Shown here piece after piece: positions 26,201 to 33,900 of a stretch of DNA of 64,000 bases (its first letter is position 1; each line of letters begins with the position of its first letter). Source of the DNA: Streptomyces sp. NBC_00237 (GTDB taxonomy: Bacteria; Actinomycetota; Actinomycetes; Streptomycetales; Streptomycetaceae). The notes beneath the pieces are model-generated. The model saw only the letters and a program-made list of their open reading frames with translations, searched no databases and was not told the origin of the DNA. Both the position numbers and the translations under genes were made by a program. The stretch lies in contig NZ_JAPEMT010000002.1 in the NCBI RefSeq assembly GCF_026342435.1, forward strand, positions 1,674,001 to 1,738,000, read 5' to 3'.

Positions 26201-26670
26201 AGCGCCCCGAACAGGACGCGGCCCCGGCCCGCGAGGACCGGCAGCCCTCGCTTCCCTCCCGGAAGCCGCAGCAGCCCACCGAACCGGCCCCGACGGCCGC
26301 GCCGTCCGTGCCGGAGCAGCCGCAGCGGCCCGCCCCGGCACGGCAGGAGCCCCCGGCCGACAGCGGCTGGCGCACGTCGAACGACGAGCGCTGGCAGCGG
26401 GCCGAGAAGCTCAAGGACCCGAAGGCGGGCGGGATCACCCCCTCCGGCCTCCCCAAGCGGGTGCCCAAGGCCAACCTGGTCGAGGGCACCGCCGAGCAGA
26501 GCCCGCAGGGCGGCCCCCAGGTCTCCCGCGCACCGGAGGACGTACGGGGCAGGCTGAGCAACCTGCGCCGGGGCGTCCAGCGGGGGCGCAGTGCGGGAAC
26601 CGACCAGAACCAAGCGGCCACTTACGATCAGCACAGTGGACCGGGTAGTACCTACAACCAGGAGCGTTAG
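23221..26670 (+). CDS. cvnA2: CvnA-type sensor histidine kinase-like protein (conservon 2)
   Basis: A 1149-residue paralogue of CvnA1 with the same order: basic N-terminus, TM1 at about 57-75, an extracytoplasmic helical sensor domain (about 80-385) that is quite different in sequence from CvnA1, and TM2 at about 391-410. The ATPase core follows (ELLENATTFSSPQTKVRV, EIHDKGIGLTPEDFA, GLFVVGRLADRHGIRVQL), then a 430-residue Gln/Pro/Tyr-rich tail with QxYDPQ repeats. The last 70 residues (GLPKRVPKANLVEGT, SRAPEDVRGRLSNLRRG) are again close to CvnA1. The GTG at 23221 follows GAGAGG. The diverged sensor and conserved C-terminus suggest different signals feeding similar partners. Confidence 0.92.
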   Translation: MRRSKKSAAEQQTRGNFTPPSRPVAPSAAEVPVQGPPAGGSSSRMSPRNWRVATRLNAILLIPVLVALVMGGFQVNGSVQNWREAQDAEKTALIVRAAAAYGHALLDERDLTAEPLLAGKRTAKSVEETRSATDAAKRKFDAAVTSLPDNQGLKNRLNRIRQAEPKLPALRQTAYTAAVESKNPVATEEGYRDVQHFLMEVSNELSIGSGNITSYGRTVYAVELAKAAESLQRAIGQHLLIRPNGEDAIFKGQVKAFCSYNYLETIALGEYVSGGTQHDVDRLREVMKGKAEEGGKKLAQAQAAAKAANKPFPTPPSKDGSLFDGMAAEICKGQKQSTLAAKGIVPLTWQAAATAKFDGYTEIENELVTKAVKDAAQISADSRNDAIINGAIVIVALLAAFVLAGTVARQMSRSMKRLRTAAFNVAEQRLPMLVDQLSRTEPGRVDTRVQPIPITSHDEIGEVARAFDQVHREAVRLAAEQAMLRGNVNAIFTNLSRRNQSLIEGQLTLITDLENNEADPDQLESLFRLDHLATRMRRNGENLLVLAGEEPGRRWNQPVPLVDVLRAASSEVESYERIELTGMPESEIHGQAVTDLVHLLAELLENATTFSSPQTKVRVNATRLPDGRVMVEIHDKGIGLTPEDFADINHKLANPPTVDAAVSQRMGLFVVGRLADRHGIRVQLRPSGEQAGTTSLVMLPDAITHGGGGENLPQGDFTVSSIMAEQEAPQQPSFEAAPMRTAAELGFDDSRYDAGQGQLGERTPLDPVNRSLHREERRAALEGRTAPAEGRPLFRDEVQEQQAPYGRQEQGYDPQTAAPQGYDENAYDQRQQAYPQTSYDPQSSYDPNAYPEQPAQGTHGAQGGFDGFGARDAFGSTDRFPAQQAPAQQGYPEPEYQAYEDPSQQPQQSNWQDQNGYQGGFDPSYPAQTESGTAPSGQSSQETPPAAGDPVGFDRPHAADDAPREGHALTDAGLPRRGSQPGQESLLSRHSKSQRPEQDAAPAREDRQPSLPSRKPQQPTEPAPTAAPSVPEQPQRPAPARQEPPADSGWRTSNDERWQRAEKLKDPKAGGITPSGLPKRVPKANLVEGTAEQSPQGGPQVSRAPEDVRGRLSNLRRGVQRGRSAGTDQNQAATYDQHSGPGSTYNQER

Positions 26671-26671
26671 T

Positions 26672-27094
26672 GTGAGCCCGATGAGCCAGGCGGCGCAGAA
26701 TCTGAACTGGTTGATCACCAACTTCGTGGACAACACCCCCGGTGTTTCCCACACGGTGGTGGTCTCCGCCGACGGACTCCTGCTGGCGATGTCCGAAGGA
26801 TTCCCGCGTGACCGTGCCGATCAACTGGCGGCCGTCGCCTCCGGTTTGACGTCACTGACGGCAGGTGCCTCTCGGATCTTCGAGGGCGGCGCCGTCAACC
26901 AGACCGTGGTGGAGATGGAGCGAGGATTCCTTTTCATCATGTCCATCTCCGACGGATCTTCCCTCGCTGTTCTCGCGCACCCCGATGCCGACATCGGCCT
27001 CGTAGGCTACGAGATGGCACTGCTGGTGGACCGGGCCGGCACGGTGCTGACCCCGGATCTGCGGGCCGAACTCCAGGGGAGTCTGCTGAACTGA
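26672..27094 (+). CDS. cvnB2: CvnB roadblock/LC7-domain protein (conservon 2)
   Basis: A 140-residue roadblock/LC7 protein starting with the GTG at 26672, one base after the cvnA2 stop and behind AGGAG. The protein is 97 percent identical to the first copy (Pro/Ala, Ser/Asn, Leu/Ile and His/Asn changes), although many codons differ silently. This points to strong purifying selection rather than a fresh duplication. It presumably modulates CvnD nucleotide exchange or hydrolysis, as other roadblock proteins do. Confidence 0.93.
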   Translation: MSPMSQAAQNLNWLITNFVDNTPGVSHTVVVSADGLLLAMSEGFPRDRADQLAAVASGLTSLTAGASRIFEGGAVNQTVVEMERGFLFIMSISDGSSLAVLAHPDADIGLVGYEMALLVDRAGTVLTPDLRAELQGSLLN

Positions 27095-27250
27095 GGTCTT
27101 GGTCCGGGGTTCTTTCCCCGGCTGAGGGTTCTTGACGAAGTCTGTTCAACTGGCAGACACCCCGTGCGTATTGGCATCCCCGGGCTTTAGGGTTCGGGGA
27201 TGTGGCTCCACAGGTGATGGTGCCCCGCAGTGCAGTCGGAGGAGGAGAAC

Positions 27251-27901
27251 GTGGCAACGCCCCCAAACGGTTCGTCGGCCGACTGGCCCTATGGCCGTGG
27301 CCCGGGTCAGGGCCAGGGTGGTCAGAGCGACCCCTCGCAGAACCGGTTCAACTTCCCCTCTGCGCCGAGCCGTTCCCCGCAGGGCGGCCCCCCGCCCTCG
27401 GGCTACCAGCAGCAGCCGTACGAGCAGCGCCCCTATCAGCAGCAGCCCCCGCAGTCCCCGCAGCACCGCGGGCAGCACTCCGGCATCCAGCCGGTGCCGC
27501 CCCGGCAGGCGGCGGGCCGCGCGGGCTCCCCGTCCTCCTCTTCCTCAGGGAACGGCGGACACAACCCCCTGGTACGTCCGTACGCCATGACGGGCGGCCG
27601 GACCAGGCCCCGCTACCAGCTCGCCATCGAGGCGCTGGTGCACACCACGGCGGAACCCAGCAGGCTGCAAGGGCAGTTGCCCGAGCACCAGCGGATCTGC
27701 CACCTGTGCCGTGAGATCAAGTCGGTCGCCGAGATCTCCGCACTGCTCTCCATCCCCCTCGGCGTAGCCCGAATCCTCGTCGCCGACCTGGCAGAGGCCG
27801 GACTCGTCGCCATTCACCAGCCCGGCGGCGACGAAGCCGCGGGCGGTCAGCCAGATGTGACACTGCTCGAAAGGGTGCTCAGTGGACTTCGCAAGCTCTA
27901 G
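27251..27901 (+). CDS. cvnC2: CvnC, DUF742 family protein (conservon 2)
   Basis: A 216-residue DUF742 protein, longer than the first copy because of an N-terminal Gln/Pro/Gly-rich stretch (about residues 1-95) with QQQPYEQRPYQQQ. The conserved part is LVRPYAMTGGRTRPRYQLAI, HQRICHLCREIKSVAEISALL and VTLLERVLSGLRKL. The start is the GTG at 27251, behind GGAGGAGGAG at 27238-27247. The gene is preceded by 156 bp after cvnB2 and overlaps cvnD2 by 20 bp, the same coupling as in the first operon. Confidence 0.92.
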   Translation: MATPPNGSSADWPYGRGPGQGQGGQSDPSQNRFNFPSAPSRSPQGGPPPSGYQQQPYEQRPYQQQPPQSPQHRGQHSGIQPVPPRQAAGRAGSPSSSSSGNGGHNPLVRPYAMTGGRTRPRYQLAIEALVHTTAEPSRLQGQLPEHQRICHLCREIKSVAEISALLSIPLGVARILVADLAEAGLVAIHQPGGDEAAGGQPDVTLLERVLSGLRKL

Positions 27902-28463
27902 CAGCGGAGCAGCCCGCTCCACAACCTCCGCGAAGATCGTGGTGGCGGGCGGCTTCGGCGTCGGCAAGACGACGTTCGTCGGAGCCGTGTCGGAGATCAA
28001 CCCGCTGCGTACCGAGGCCGTCATGACGTCCGCGTCGGCGGGCATCGACGACCTCACCCACACCGGGGACAAGACGACCACGACGGTCGCGATGGACTTC
28101 GGCCGCATCACGCTGGACCAGGATCTGATCCTGTACCTCTTCGGTACGCCCGGACAGGACCGGTTCTGGTTCATGTGGGACGACCTGGTGCGCGGTGCGA
28201 TCGGCGCGGTCGTGCTGGTCGACACGCGCCGTCTCGCGGACTGCTTCCCGGCGGTGGACTACTTCGAGAACAGTGGTCTGCCCTTCGTCATCGCGCTGAA
28301 CGGCTTTGACGGGCATCAGCCGTACAACCCGGAGGAGGTCCGGGAGGCCCTGCAGATCGGGCCGGACACTCCGATCATCACGACGGATGCGCGGCACCGG
28401 GCGGATGCGAAGAGTGCGCTGATCACGCTGGTGGAGCATGCGCTGATGGCGCGGTTGCGCTGA
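27882..28463 (+). CDS. cvnD2: CvnD, Ras-like GTPase (conservon 2)
   Basis: A 193-residue GTPase with GGFGVGKTTFVG (G1), LFGTPGQDRFWF (G3) and IALNGFDGHQ (G4). It begins MDFASSSSGAARSTTSAK, and from there it matches CvnD1 nearly residue for residue. It is the last gene of the second cvnABCD operon. With CvnB also near-identical between the operons, cross-talk between the two complexes is plausible; that is inference. Confidence 0.94.
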   Translation: MDFASSSSGAARSTTSAKIVVAGGFGVGKTTFVGAVSEINPLRTEAVMTSASAGIDDLTHTGDKTTTTVAMDFGRITLDQDLILYLFGTPGQDRFWFMWDDLVRGAIGAVVLVDTRRLADCFPAVDYFENSGLPFVIALNGFDGHQPYNPEEVREALQIGPDTPIITTDARHRADAKSALITLVEHALMARLR

Positions 28464-28780
28464 CGCGCTCGTTGATCGTGTACGGGAGGGCCCGTGCTCC
28501 TTTCCGGCTTTGGCCGGGGGTGAGTGCGGGCCCTTTACCGTGCGGGTGGGACGCTGGCTGGGGTTCAGGCCGCTGCGCGGGGCATTTCTCCCCTCTCCGC
28601 CCCTTCCCTAAAGCGCTTGCCGCGCGGCTGGTCCCGTTCCGTGCGGGTGCGTCGTGGCTGGGCGCGCAGTTCCCCGCGCCCCTAAAGGCCCTGCATCTTA
28701 AGCCCGTCCGGCGATTGAGGACGCGCGGCGAAGCCGTGCAGGGGGCGAGGGGCGTAGCCCCCATCCGGGGCGGATGCGCG
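28464..28780. repeat. gene-free spacer containing common Streptomyces dispersed repeats
   Basis: No gene was seen. At 28661-28690 lies GCGCGCAGTTCCCCGCGCCC, and at 28699-28725 AGCCCGTCCGGCGATTGAGG. From memory, both phrases recur in intergenic regions throughout Streptomyces genomes. A G-rich/C-rich stem (GGGGGCGAGGGGCGTAGCCCCC) follows at about 28741-28762. These look like non-autonomous palindromic elements rather than regulatory sites. Confidence 0.65.
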
Positions 28781-28821
28781 GAAGGCCCGGCGCTTCCCGA
28801 GGTGGGGAGGGCCGGGCCTTC
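28781..28821 (-). terminator. terminator of the accB-accE operon
   Basis: Arms GAAGGCCCGGC (28781-28791) and GCCGGGCCTTC (28811-28821) pair perfectly, and the 19-base loop can form a smaller CTTCCC/GGGGAG stem. It lies 10 bp beyond the accE stop on the minus strand. Confidence 0.85.
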
Positions 28822-28830
28822 GAAAGGGGG

Positions 28831-29043
28831 TTAGCCCTGCCAGCTGTGGGGGGCGCGGAAGCCCGGGGTGCGCTCCAGGCGGCGCCAGCCCGCAGCGGTG
28901 CGGCCGTGCGCGGCCGAGACCTCGGCGGGGCGGGCGGCGGCACGGGCGAGGAGGATCGCGGTGATGGCGGCCAGTTCCTCGGGGGCCGCCTCGCCCTTCT
29001 CCACGCGCAGGAGGTTCTTCGTATCGGCAGCAGGGGTGGTCAT
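28831..29043 (-). CDS. accE: acyl-CoA carboxylase epsilon subunit
   Basis: A 70-residue protein: LLRVEKGEAAPEELAAITAIL, then a basic-acidic linker and the C-terminal GWRRLERTPGFRAPHSWQG. The VxKGxxxxEELAA start and the W-rich end are the hallmarks of the actinobacterial epsilon subunit, which stabilises the alpha-beta carboxylase complex and raises activity. The ATG at 29043 is 56 bp after the beta subunit gene on the same strand, so it is co-transcribed with its partner. Confidence 0.92.
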   Translation of the reverse strand: MTTPAADTKNLLRVEKGEAAPEELAAITAILLARAAARPAEVSAAHGRTAAGWRRLERTPGFRAPHSWQG

Positions 29044-29098
29044 AGGTCTATCGTCTCCGTCGTCTTCGTCGTCTTCAGCAGGCAGGGATGTCGCGACA

Positions 29099-30688
29099 TC
29101 ACTGGGGCGGGTTGCCGTGCTTGCGCGACGGCAGGTCCGCGTGCTTGTTGCGCAGCATCGCGAGGGAGGAGATGAGGACCTGGCGGGTCTCCGCCGGGTC
29201 GATCACGTCGTCGACCAGTCCGCGCTCGGCCGCGTAGTACGGGTGCATCAGCTCGGCCTTGTACTCCTTGACCATGCGCGCCCGCATCGCCTCCGGGTCC
29301 TGGGCCTCCGCGATCTGCTTGCGGAAGATCACGTTGGCCGCGCCCTCCGCGCCCATCACGGCGATCTCGTTGGTCGGCCAGGCGTAGGTCAGGTCGGCAC
29401 CGATGGACTGCGAGTCCATGACGATGTACGCGCCGCCGTACGCCTTGCGCAGGATGAGCGAGATGCGGGGCACCGTCGCGTTGCAGTAGGCGTACAGCAG
29501 CTTCGCGCCGTGCCGGATGATGCCGCCGTGCTCCTGGTCGACGCCCGGCAGGAAGCCCGGGACGTCGAGCAGCGTCACGATGGGAATGTTGAAAGCATCG
29601 CACATCTGGACGAACCGGGCAGCTTTTTCACTGGCCTCGATGTCCAGGACACCCGCCAGCGACTGCGGCTGGTTGGCGACGATGCCGACGACCTGACCGT
29701 CGAGGCGGGCCAGGGCGCACAGGATGTTGGTGGCCCAGCGCTCGTGGATCTCCAGGTAGTCGCCGTCGTCGACGAGCTCCTCGATGACCTTGCGCATGTC
29801 GTACGGGCGGTTGCCGTCGGCCGGGACGAGGTCCAGGAGGACGTCCCCGCGCCGGTCCGCCGGGTCTTCGGAGACGACCGTGGGCGGGTTCTCGCGGTTG
29901 TTGGAGGGGAGCATCGAGATGAGGTAGCGGACCTCGGCGATGCAGGTCTCCTCGTCGTCGTACGCGAAGTGCGCGACGCCGGAGGTCTCGGCGTGGACGT
30001 CGGCCCCGCCGAGCCCGTTCTGCGTGATCTCCTCGCCCGTCACCGCCCGCACCACGTCCGGCCCGGTGATGAACATCTGCGAGGTCTCGCGGACCATGAA
30101 CACGAAGTCGGTCAGCGCCGGACTGTAGGCGGCACCGCCCGCGCACGGACCGAGCATCACACTGATCTGCGGGATGACGCCCGAGGCACGGGTGTTGCGC
30201 TGGAAGATGCCGCCGTATCCGGCGAGGGCGGAGACGCCCTCCTGGATGCGGGCGCCCGCTCCGTCGTTCAGGGAGACCAGCGGGGCACCGGCCGAGATGG
30301 CCATGTCCATGATCTTGTGGATCTTCGTGGCGTGGGCCTCGCCCAGCGCGCCGCCGAAGATCCGGAAGTCGTGCGCGTACACGAAGACCGTGCGGCCCTC
30401 GACCGTGCCCCAGCCGGTGATGACACCGTCGGTGTACGGCTTCTTGTTCTCCAGGCCGAAACCGGTCGCCCGGTGCCTGCGCAACTGCTCGACCTCCTGG
30501 AAGGAGTCCGGGTCCAGCAGCAGCCCGATGCGCTCGCGCGCCGTCAGCTTGCCCTTCGCGTGCTGGGCCTCGGTGGCCCGCTCACTCGGCCCCCTGCGCG
30601 CCTGCTCACGCAGCGCGTGCAGCTCGGCCACCCGGCCGCGGGAGTCGGTGGGCTCGCCCGGAGCACCCGGAGTATCCAAAACGGTCAT
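29099..30688 (-). CDS. accB: acyl-CoA carboxylase beta subunit (carboxyltransferase; propionyl/acetyl-CoA)
   Basis: A 529-residue carboxyltransferase subunit that transfers carboxybiotin CO2 to acetyl- or propionyl-CoA, giving malonyl/methylmalonyl-CoA for fatty acids and polyketides. Features: GKLTARERIGLLLDPDSF, VYAHDFRIFGGALGEAHATKI, LGPCAGGAAYSPALTDFVFM with the oxyanion Gly pairs, VPGFLPGVDQEHGGIIRHG and a C-terminal GLVDDVIDPAETR. The name accB follows Streptomyces usage and is not the biotin carrier of E. coli. The biotinylated alpha subunit is not in the window. A conspicuous inverted repeat lies 127-153 bp upstream. Confidence 0.94.
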   Translation of the reverse strand: MTVLDTPGAPGEPTDSRGRVAELHALREQARRGPSERATEAQHAKGKLTARERIGLLLDPDSFQEVEQLRRHRATGFGLENKKPYTDGVITGWGTVEGRTVFVYAHDFRIFGGALGEAHATKIHKIMDMAISAGAPLVSLNDGAGARIQEGVSALAGYGGIFQRNTRASGVIPQISVMLGPCAGGAAYSPALTDFVFMVRETSQMFITGPDVVRAVTGEEITQNGLGGADVHAETSGVAHFAYDDEETCIAEVRYLISMLPSNNRENPPTVVSEDPADRRGDVLLDLVPADGNRPYDMRKVIEELVDDGDYLEIHERWATNILCALARLDGQVVGIVANQPQSLAGVLDIEASEKAARFVQMCDAFNIPIVTLLDVPGFLPGVDQEHGGIIRHGAKLLYAYCNATVPRISLILRKAYGGAYIVMDSQSIGADLTYAWPTNEIAVMGAEGAANVIFRKQIAEAQDPEAMRARMVKEYKAELMHPYYAAERGLVDDVIDPAETRQVLISSLAMLRNKHADLPSRKHGNPPQ

Positions 30689-30814
30689 GTGTCGACCCTA
30701 CGAAGAACGTCAAGAAAACGGTCCGTCGACTCTGCACAGTCTCCGGACCGTATCCCTGTGGGGGCCGAACAGAACCGTGCCCGGATACGGAGGAAATCCC
30801 TGTTCGGCGAGGGC

Positions 30815-30841
30815 GGCCTTTGTAAAGAGGTCACAAAGGCC
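30815..30841. promoter_or_regulatory. inverted repeat upstream of accB, candidate operator
   Basis: Perfect 9-bp arms GGCCTTTGT and ACAAAGGCC around a 9-bp AT-richer spacer. It lies in the 260-bp region upstream of the accB start and outside any gene. The arm spacing suits a dimeric regulator bound on one DNA face. It may alternatively act as a terminator for the GH101-side region, but no T-run follows. Confidence 0.55.
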
Positions 30842-30948
30842 GCCGGTGTGGCTCGCCGCACATTCTCTGGGGTCGGACCCCTACGGGGATCCCGGGAACC
30901 CCCTGAAACCCCCTGGGACCCCATAGGGGCTTTCCGGGCCCTCCTGGC

Positions 30949-33900
30949 TCAGCCGCCGCACTGGAAGCGTGCGCTGCCCCAGTCCGCGTGGTCGTTGCCC
31001 GGCCCGTCGCCGCCGTCGCCCGTCACCAGGTCGACGTACGTCGCACCGGTCACGTCGGCGGTCAGCGGCCACCCCGCGTCGGCACCCTTCAGCACCGGCG
31101 ACTTCACCTTCTCCGCGCCGTCGGCCAGGACGCCGAACTGCACACTCCCGCGACTGCTCTGCACGTCGTCGAGCCCGACCGACGCGGTGAAGGAGGTGCA
31201 CCTGCCGCCCAGGTAGTAGCGGATCGTGCCGGGTGAGGCGGTGCCGAGGCCCTTGGCGTGGACGACGCCGCCCAGGGTGATCGGCTTGCCGTCGCCGGGT
31301 GCGGTCTCGCCGTTGGACAGGTCCTTCTCGGCGGGCCCCCAGCCGTTCTCCATGGACGTCCAGTCGAGGTCGCTGGCGTACGTGTCCTGGGTGGGCGGCG
31401 GCGGGAGCGTGCGGACGCTCGCGGTGGCGGCGAGCTCGCGCGTCGTGCCGCCGACGGCGTACGAGGCGGCCGAGGTCAGCTCGTAGGGCTGGTACTTCGC
31501 GTCGACGGGCGGGGTGACCTGCCAGCTTCCGCCGACTTTGGCACCCGGCGCGACGGACGGGAAGGCGACGGGCCCCGCGGGCTCGGCGGTCCAGCCGTCG
31601 GGCAGGCCCAGGGTCAGCTTCACGTCGGTGGCCTCGGTCGCCTCGTTGTTGGTGAAGGCGGCGCTGACCTGGTGCTTCCGGCCGGGCTCGAAGGCTCCGG
31701 CGGCCGGGGTCAGGGCGAGGGTGCCGCAGGCGGCGCGCTCGGGGGCCGGGCCCAGGTCGGTCACGGTGAAGCCGTCGAGGACGAAGTCGGCCCCGTCCGG
31801 GGCCCCGCCCTTCTTGCGCAGACCGACCCAGGTGTCGCCGCAGCCCGCCGTGACGGTCTCGGAGAAGCGGGCGGTGGTGCGCTGTTCGGCGATCGGGGTG
31901 CGGCGGGTCTCGACGGAGGCGCTCTTGCCGTCCGCGCCGACGCGGTCGTAGCCGGTCACCCACTCGTAGGACCGGGCGTGGCTGGACTGGTGGTCGAACT
32001 CGACCTTGTACTGGCGGCCGTCCTGCATCGGGACGGTCCAGGGGGCGGTGCGGTAGACGAGCCCGTCGTTCTCCTCGTGGGACTTCAGGGATTCGCCGCC
32101 GCCGAGCACGTCGTCGACGCGCTTGCCGTTCCATCCGGCCTGCGTGTACGGGGCGTGCTTCTGGGCGATGTGGGTGCGGGGGTCGGTGTCGCCGCCCGCG
32201 TCGCCCTTCAAGAAGGGGCCCCAGCCCTGGTCGACGGCCTCGAAGTCCTCGTGGACGAGGGCGCCCGGCGTGGTGGCGGGGGCGTTGGCGACGAGGCGTA
32301 CGTCGTCCACCCGTACCCGTACGTCCGACGTCGCCTGCGCCGCCCGGACGGTGAGGGTGGCGGTCCCCGAGGCCGGGGCGGTGAAGTTGACCTTGGCGCG
32401 CTGGAAGTGGGTGCCGTGCCAGTCGTTGGCGGCGGTCTGCTCCTTGGCGGTGGAGCGTTCGACGGCGACCTCCTTGCCGCCGATGCTCAGGGTCGTACGG
32501 CGGGAAGCGCCCGGCTGGACCTCCACCCACGCGGAGGCGGTGTAGCGCCGGCCCGCCGTGAGTCCCGTGACGCGCTGGGAGAGGGCGGCGGGGGCGGTGC
32601 CGGAGAGGGCGGCGCTGTTGCGGCCCTGGTCGTCGGTGTCGCGGACGGCCTTGCCCGTCGTACGCCAGTCGGCGAGCTTCGCGGAGTTGAAGCCGGGGTC
32701 GGCGACCTTGCCGCCCTCGCCCCAGTCCGCGTCACGGGCGGCGGGGGTGCGGCCCACGGGGTAGAGGACGTACGGCTGTCCTGCGGTCGCCTCCAGTGTC
32801 ACCTTGCCGTCCTTCACCGGCACGGTCGCGGTCTGCACGCGGCCGTTGTCGGTGAGCTTGCTGACGGTGAAGGAACCGGCCTGCCGGAAGGCGGCCGGAA
32901 CGGTCCAACTCGTCGTCCCCCCGGCCTTGTTGTAGTGGTAGAGCTTCTTGCCGCCGTCCCACGGGAGGAGGTAGTCCGCGCCGTCGAGGACCTTGGCGTC
33001 GCCGACGTAGTACGCCCGCTTGCCGTTCTCGACGGTGCCGCGCACGCCGCCGGTGAAGTCGATGCGGTCCTTGTCCCAGTGCTGGATCTTCTCCTGCTGG
33101 AGGAACTTGGCGGGGAGGTTGCGCTGCCAGATGTTGGCGTAGAAGGCGTTCCAGTCGCTCTCGCCGGTCCAGCCCTCGAACTCCTCGATGGCACTCTGGC
33201 CGAGGATCGGGTGGTCGTTCCAGATGTCCTTCTCGCCGTTGCGGATGAAGCGGATGATCTGGGAGTTGAGGCCCTTGTTGGTCTTGCCGCCGTAGTTGAG
33301 GTCGTTCGCCCAGTGCGACCAGAGCGAGGCGTGCTCGAACTTCTCCGACCACTCGGTGCCGACGGTCCAGCCCTGCTTCTGGACGGCCTGGAGGGTCTTG
33401 TCCGCGATCCAGCCGTGGGTGTAGTAGACGTCGATGTAGAGGAAGTTGAGGTTGCGGTCGGTCTCGTCGCGGAGTTGCTGGAAGCGCTTGGCCAGGTCGC
33501 CGCTGTTCACGTCGCGCCGCTGGTCCATGTAGTAGCTCTGGTTGAGCCAGTTCCAGCCGGGCTTGGTCTTGTCGACGAGGGTCTCGCTGAAGTTCTTGGC
33601 CTCGGGGTACGACTCGGTGGCGTTGACGTGGACGCCGAAGGCGGCACCCCACTTCTTGCCCGCCTTGAGCAGCTTGTTGAGGTCGGTGAGGCCGCCCGCG
33701 CGCTTGTTGTAGTTGCCGCCGTAGTCGGGGTGGGCGGAGTCGTGCCCCTCGGACCCGTACCCCTTCAGCACTGCCAGCTGTCCCAGCCCGTCCGTGGCCT
33801 GCGAGACGCGCTTGACGTCGTCGAGGGTGCGCAGGAAGGGGTGGGTGGCCTGGCTGGCGAAGTTGAAGGGGATGTGGGTGACGACCCGGTCGGCGGTCTC

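Noticed and set aside
28464..28780. Small genes in the spacer after cvnD2
   Set aside because: The open frames there coincide with common dispersed repeats and lack ribosome-binding sites.
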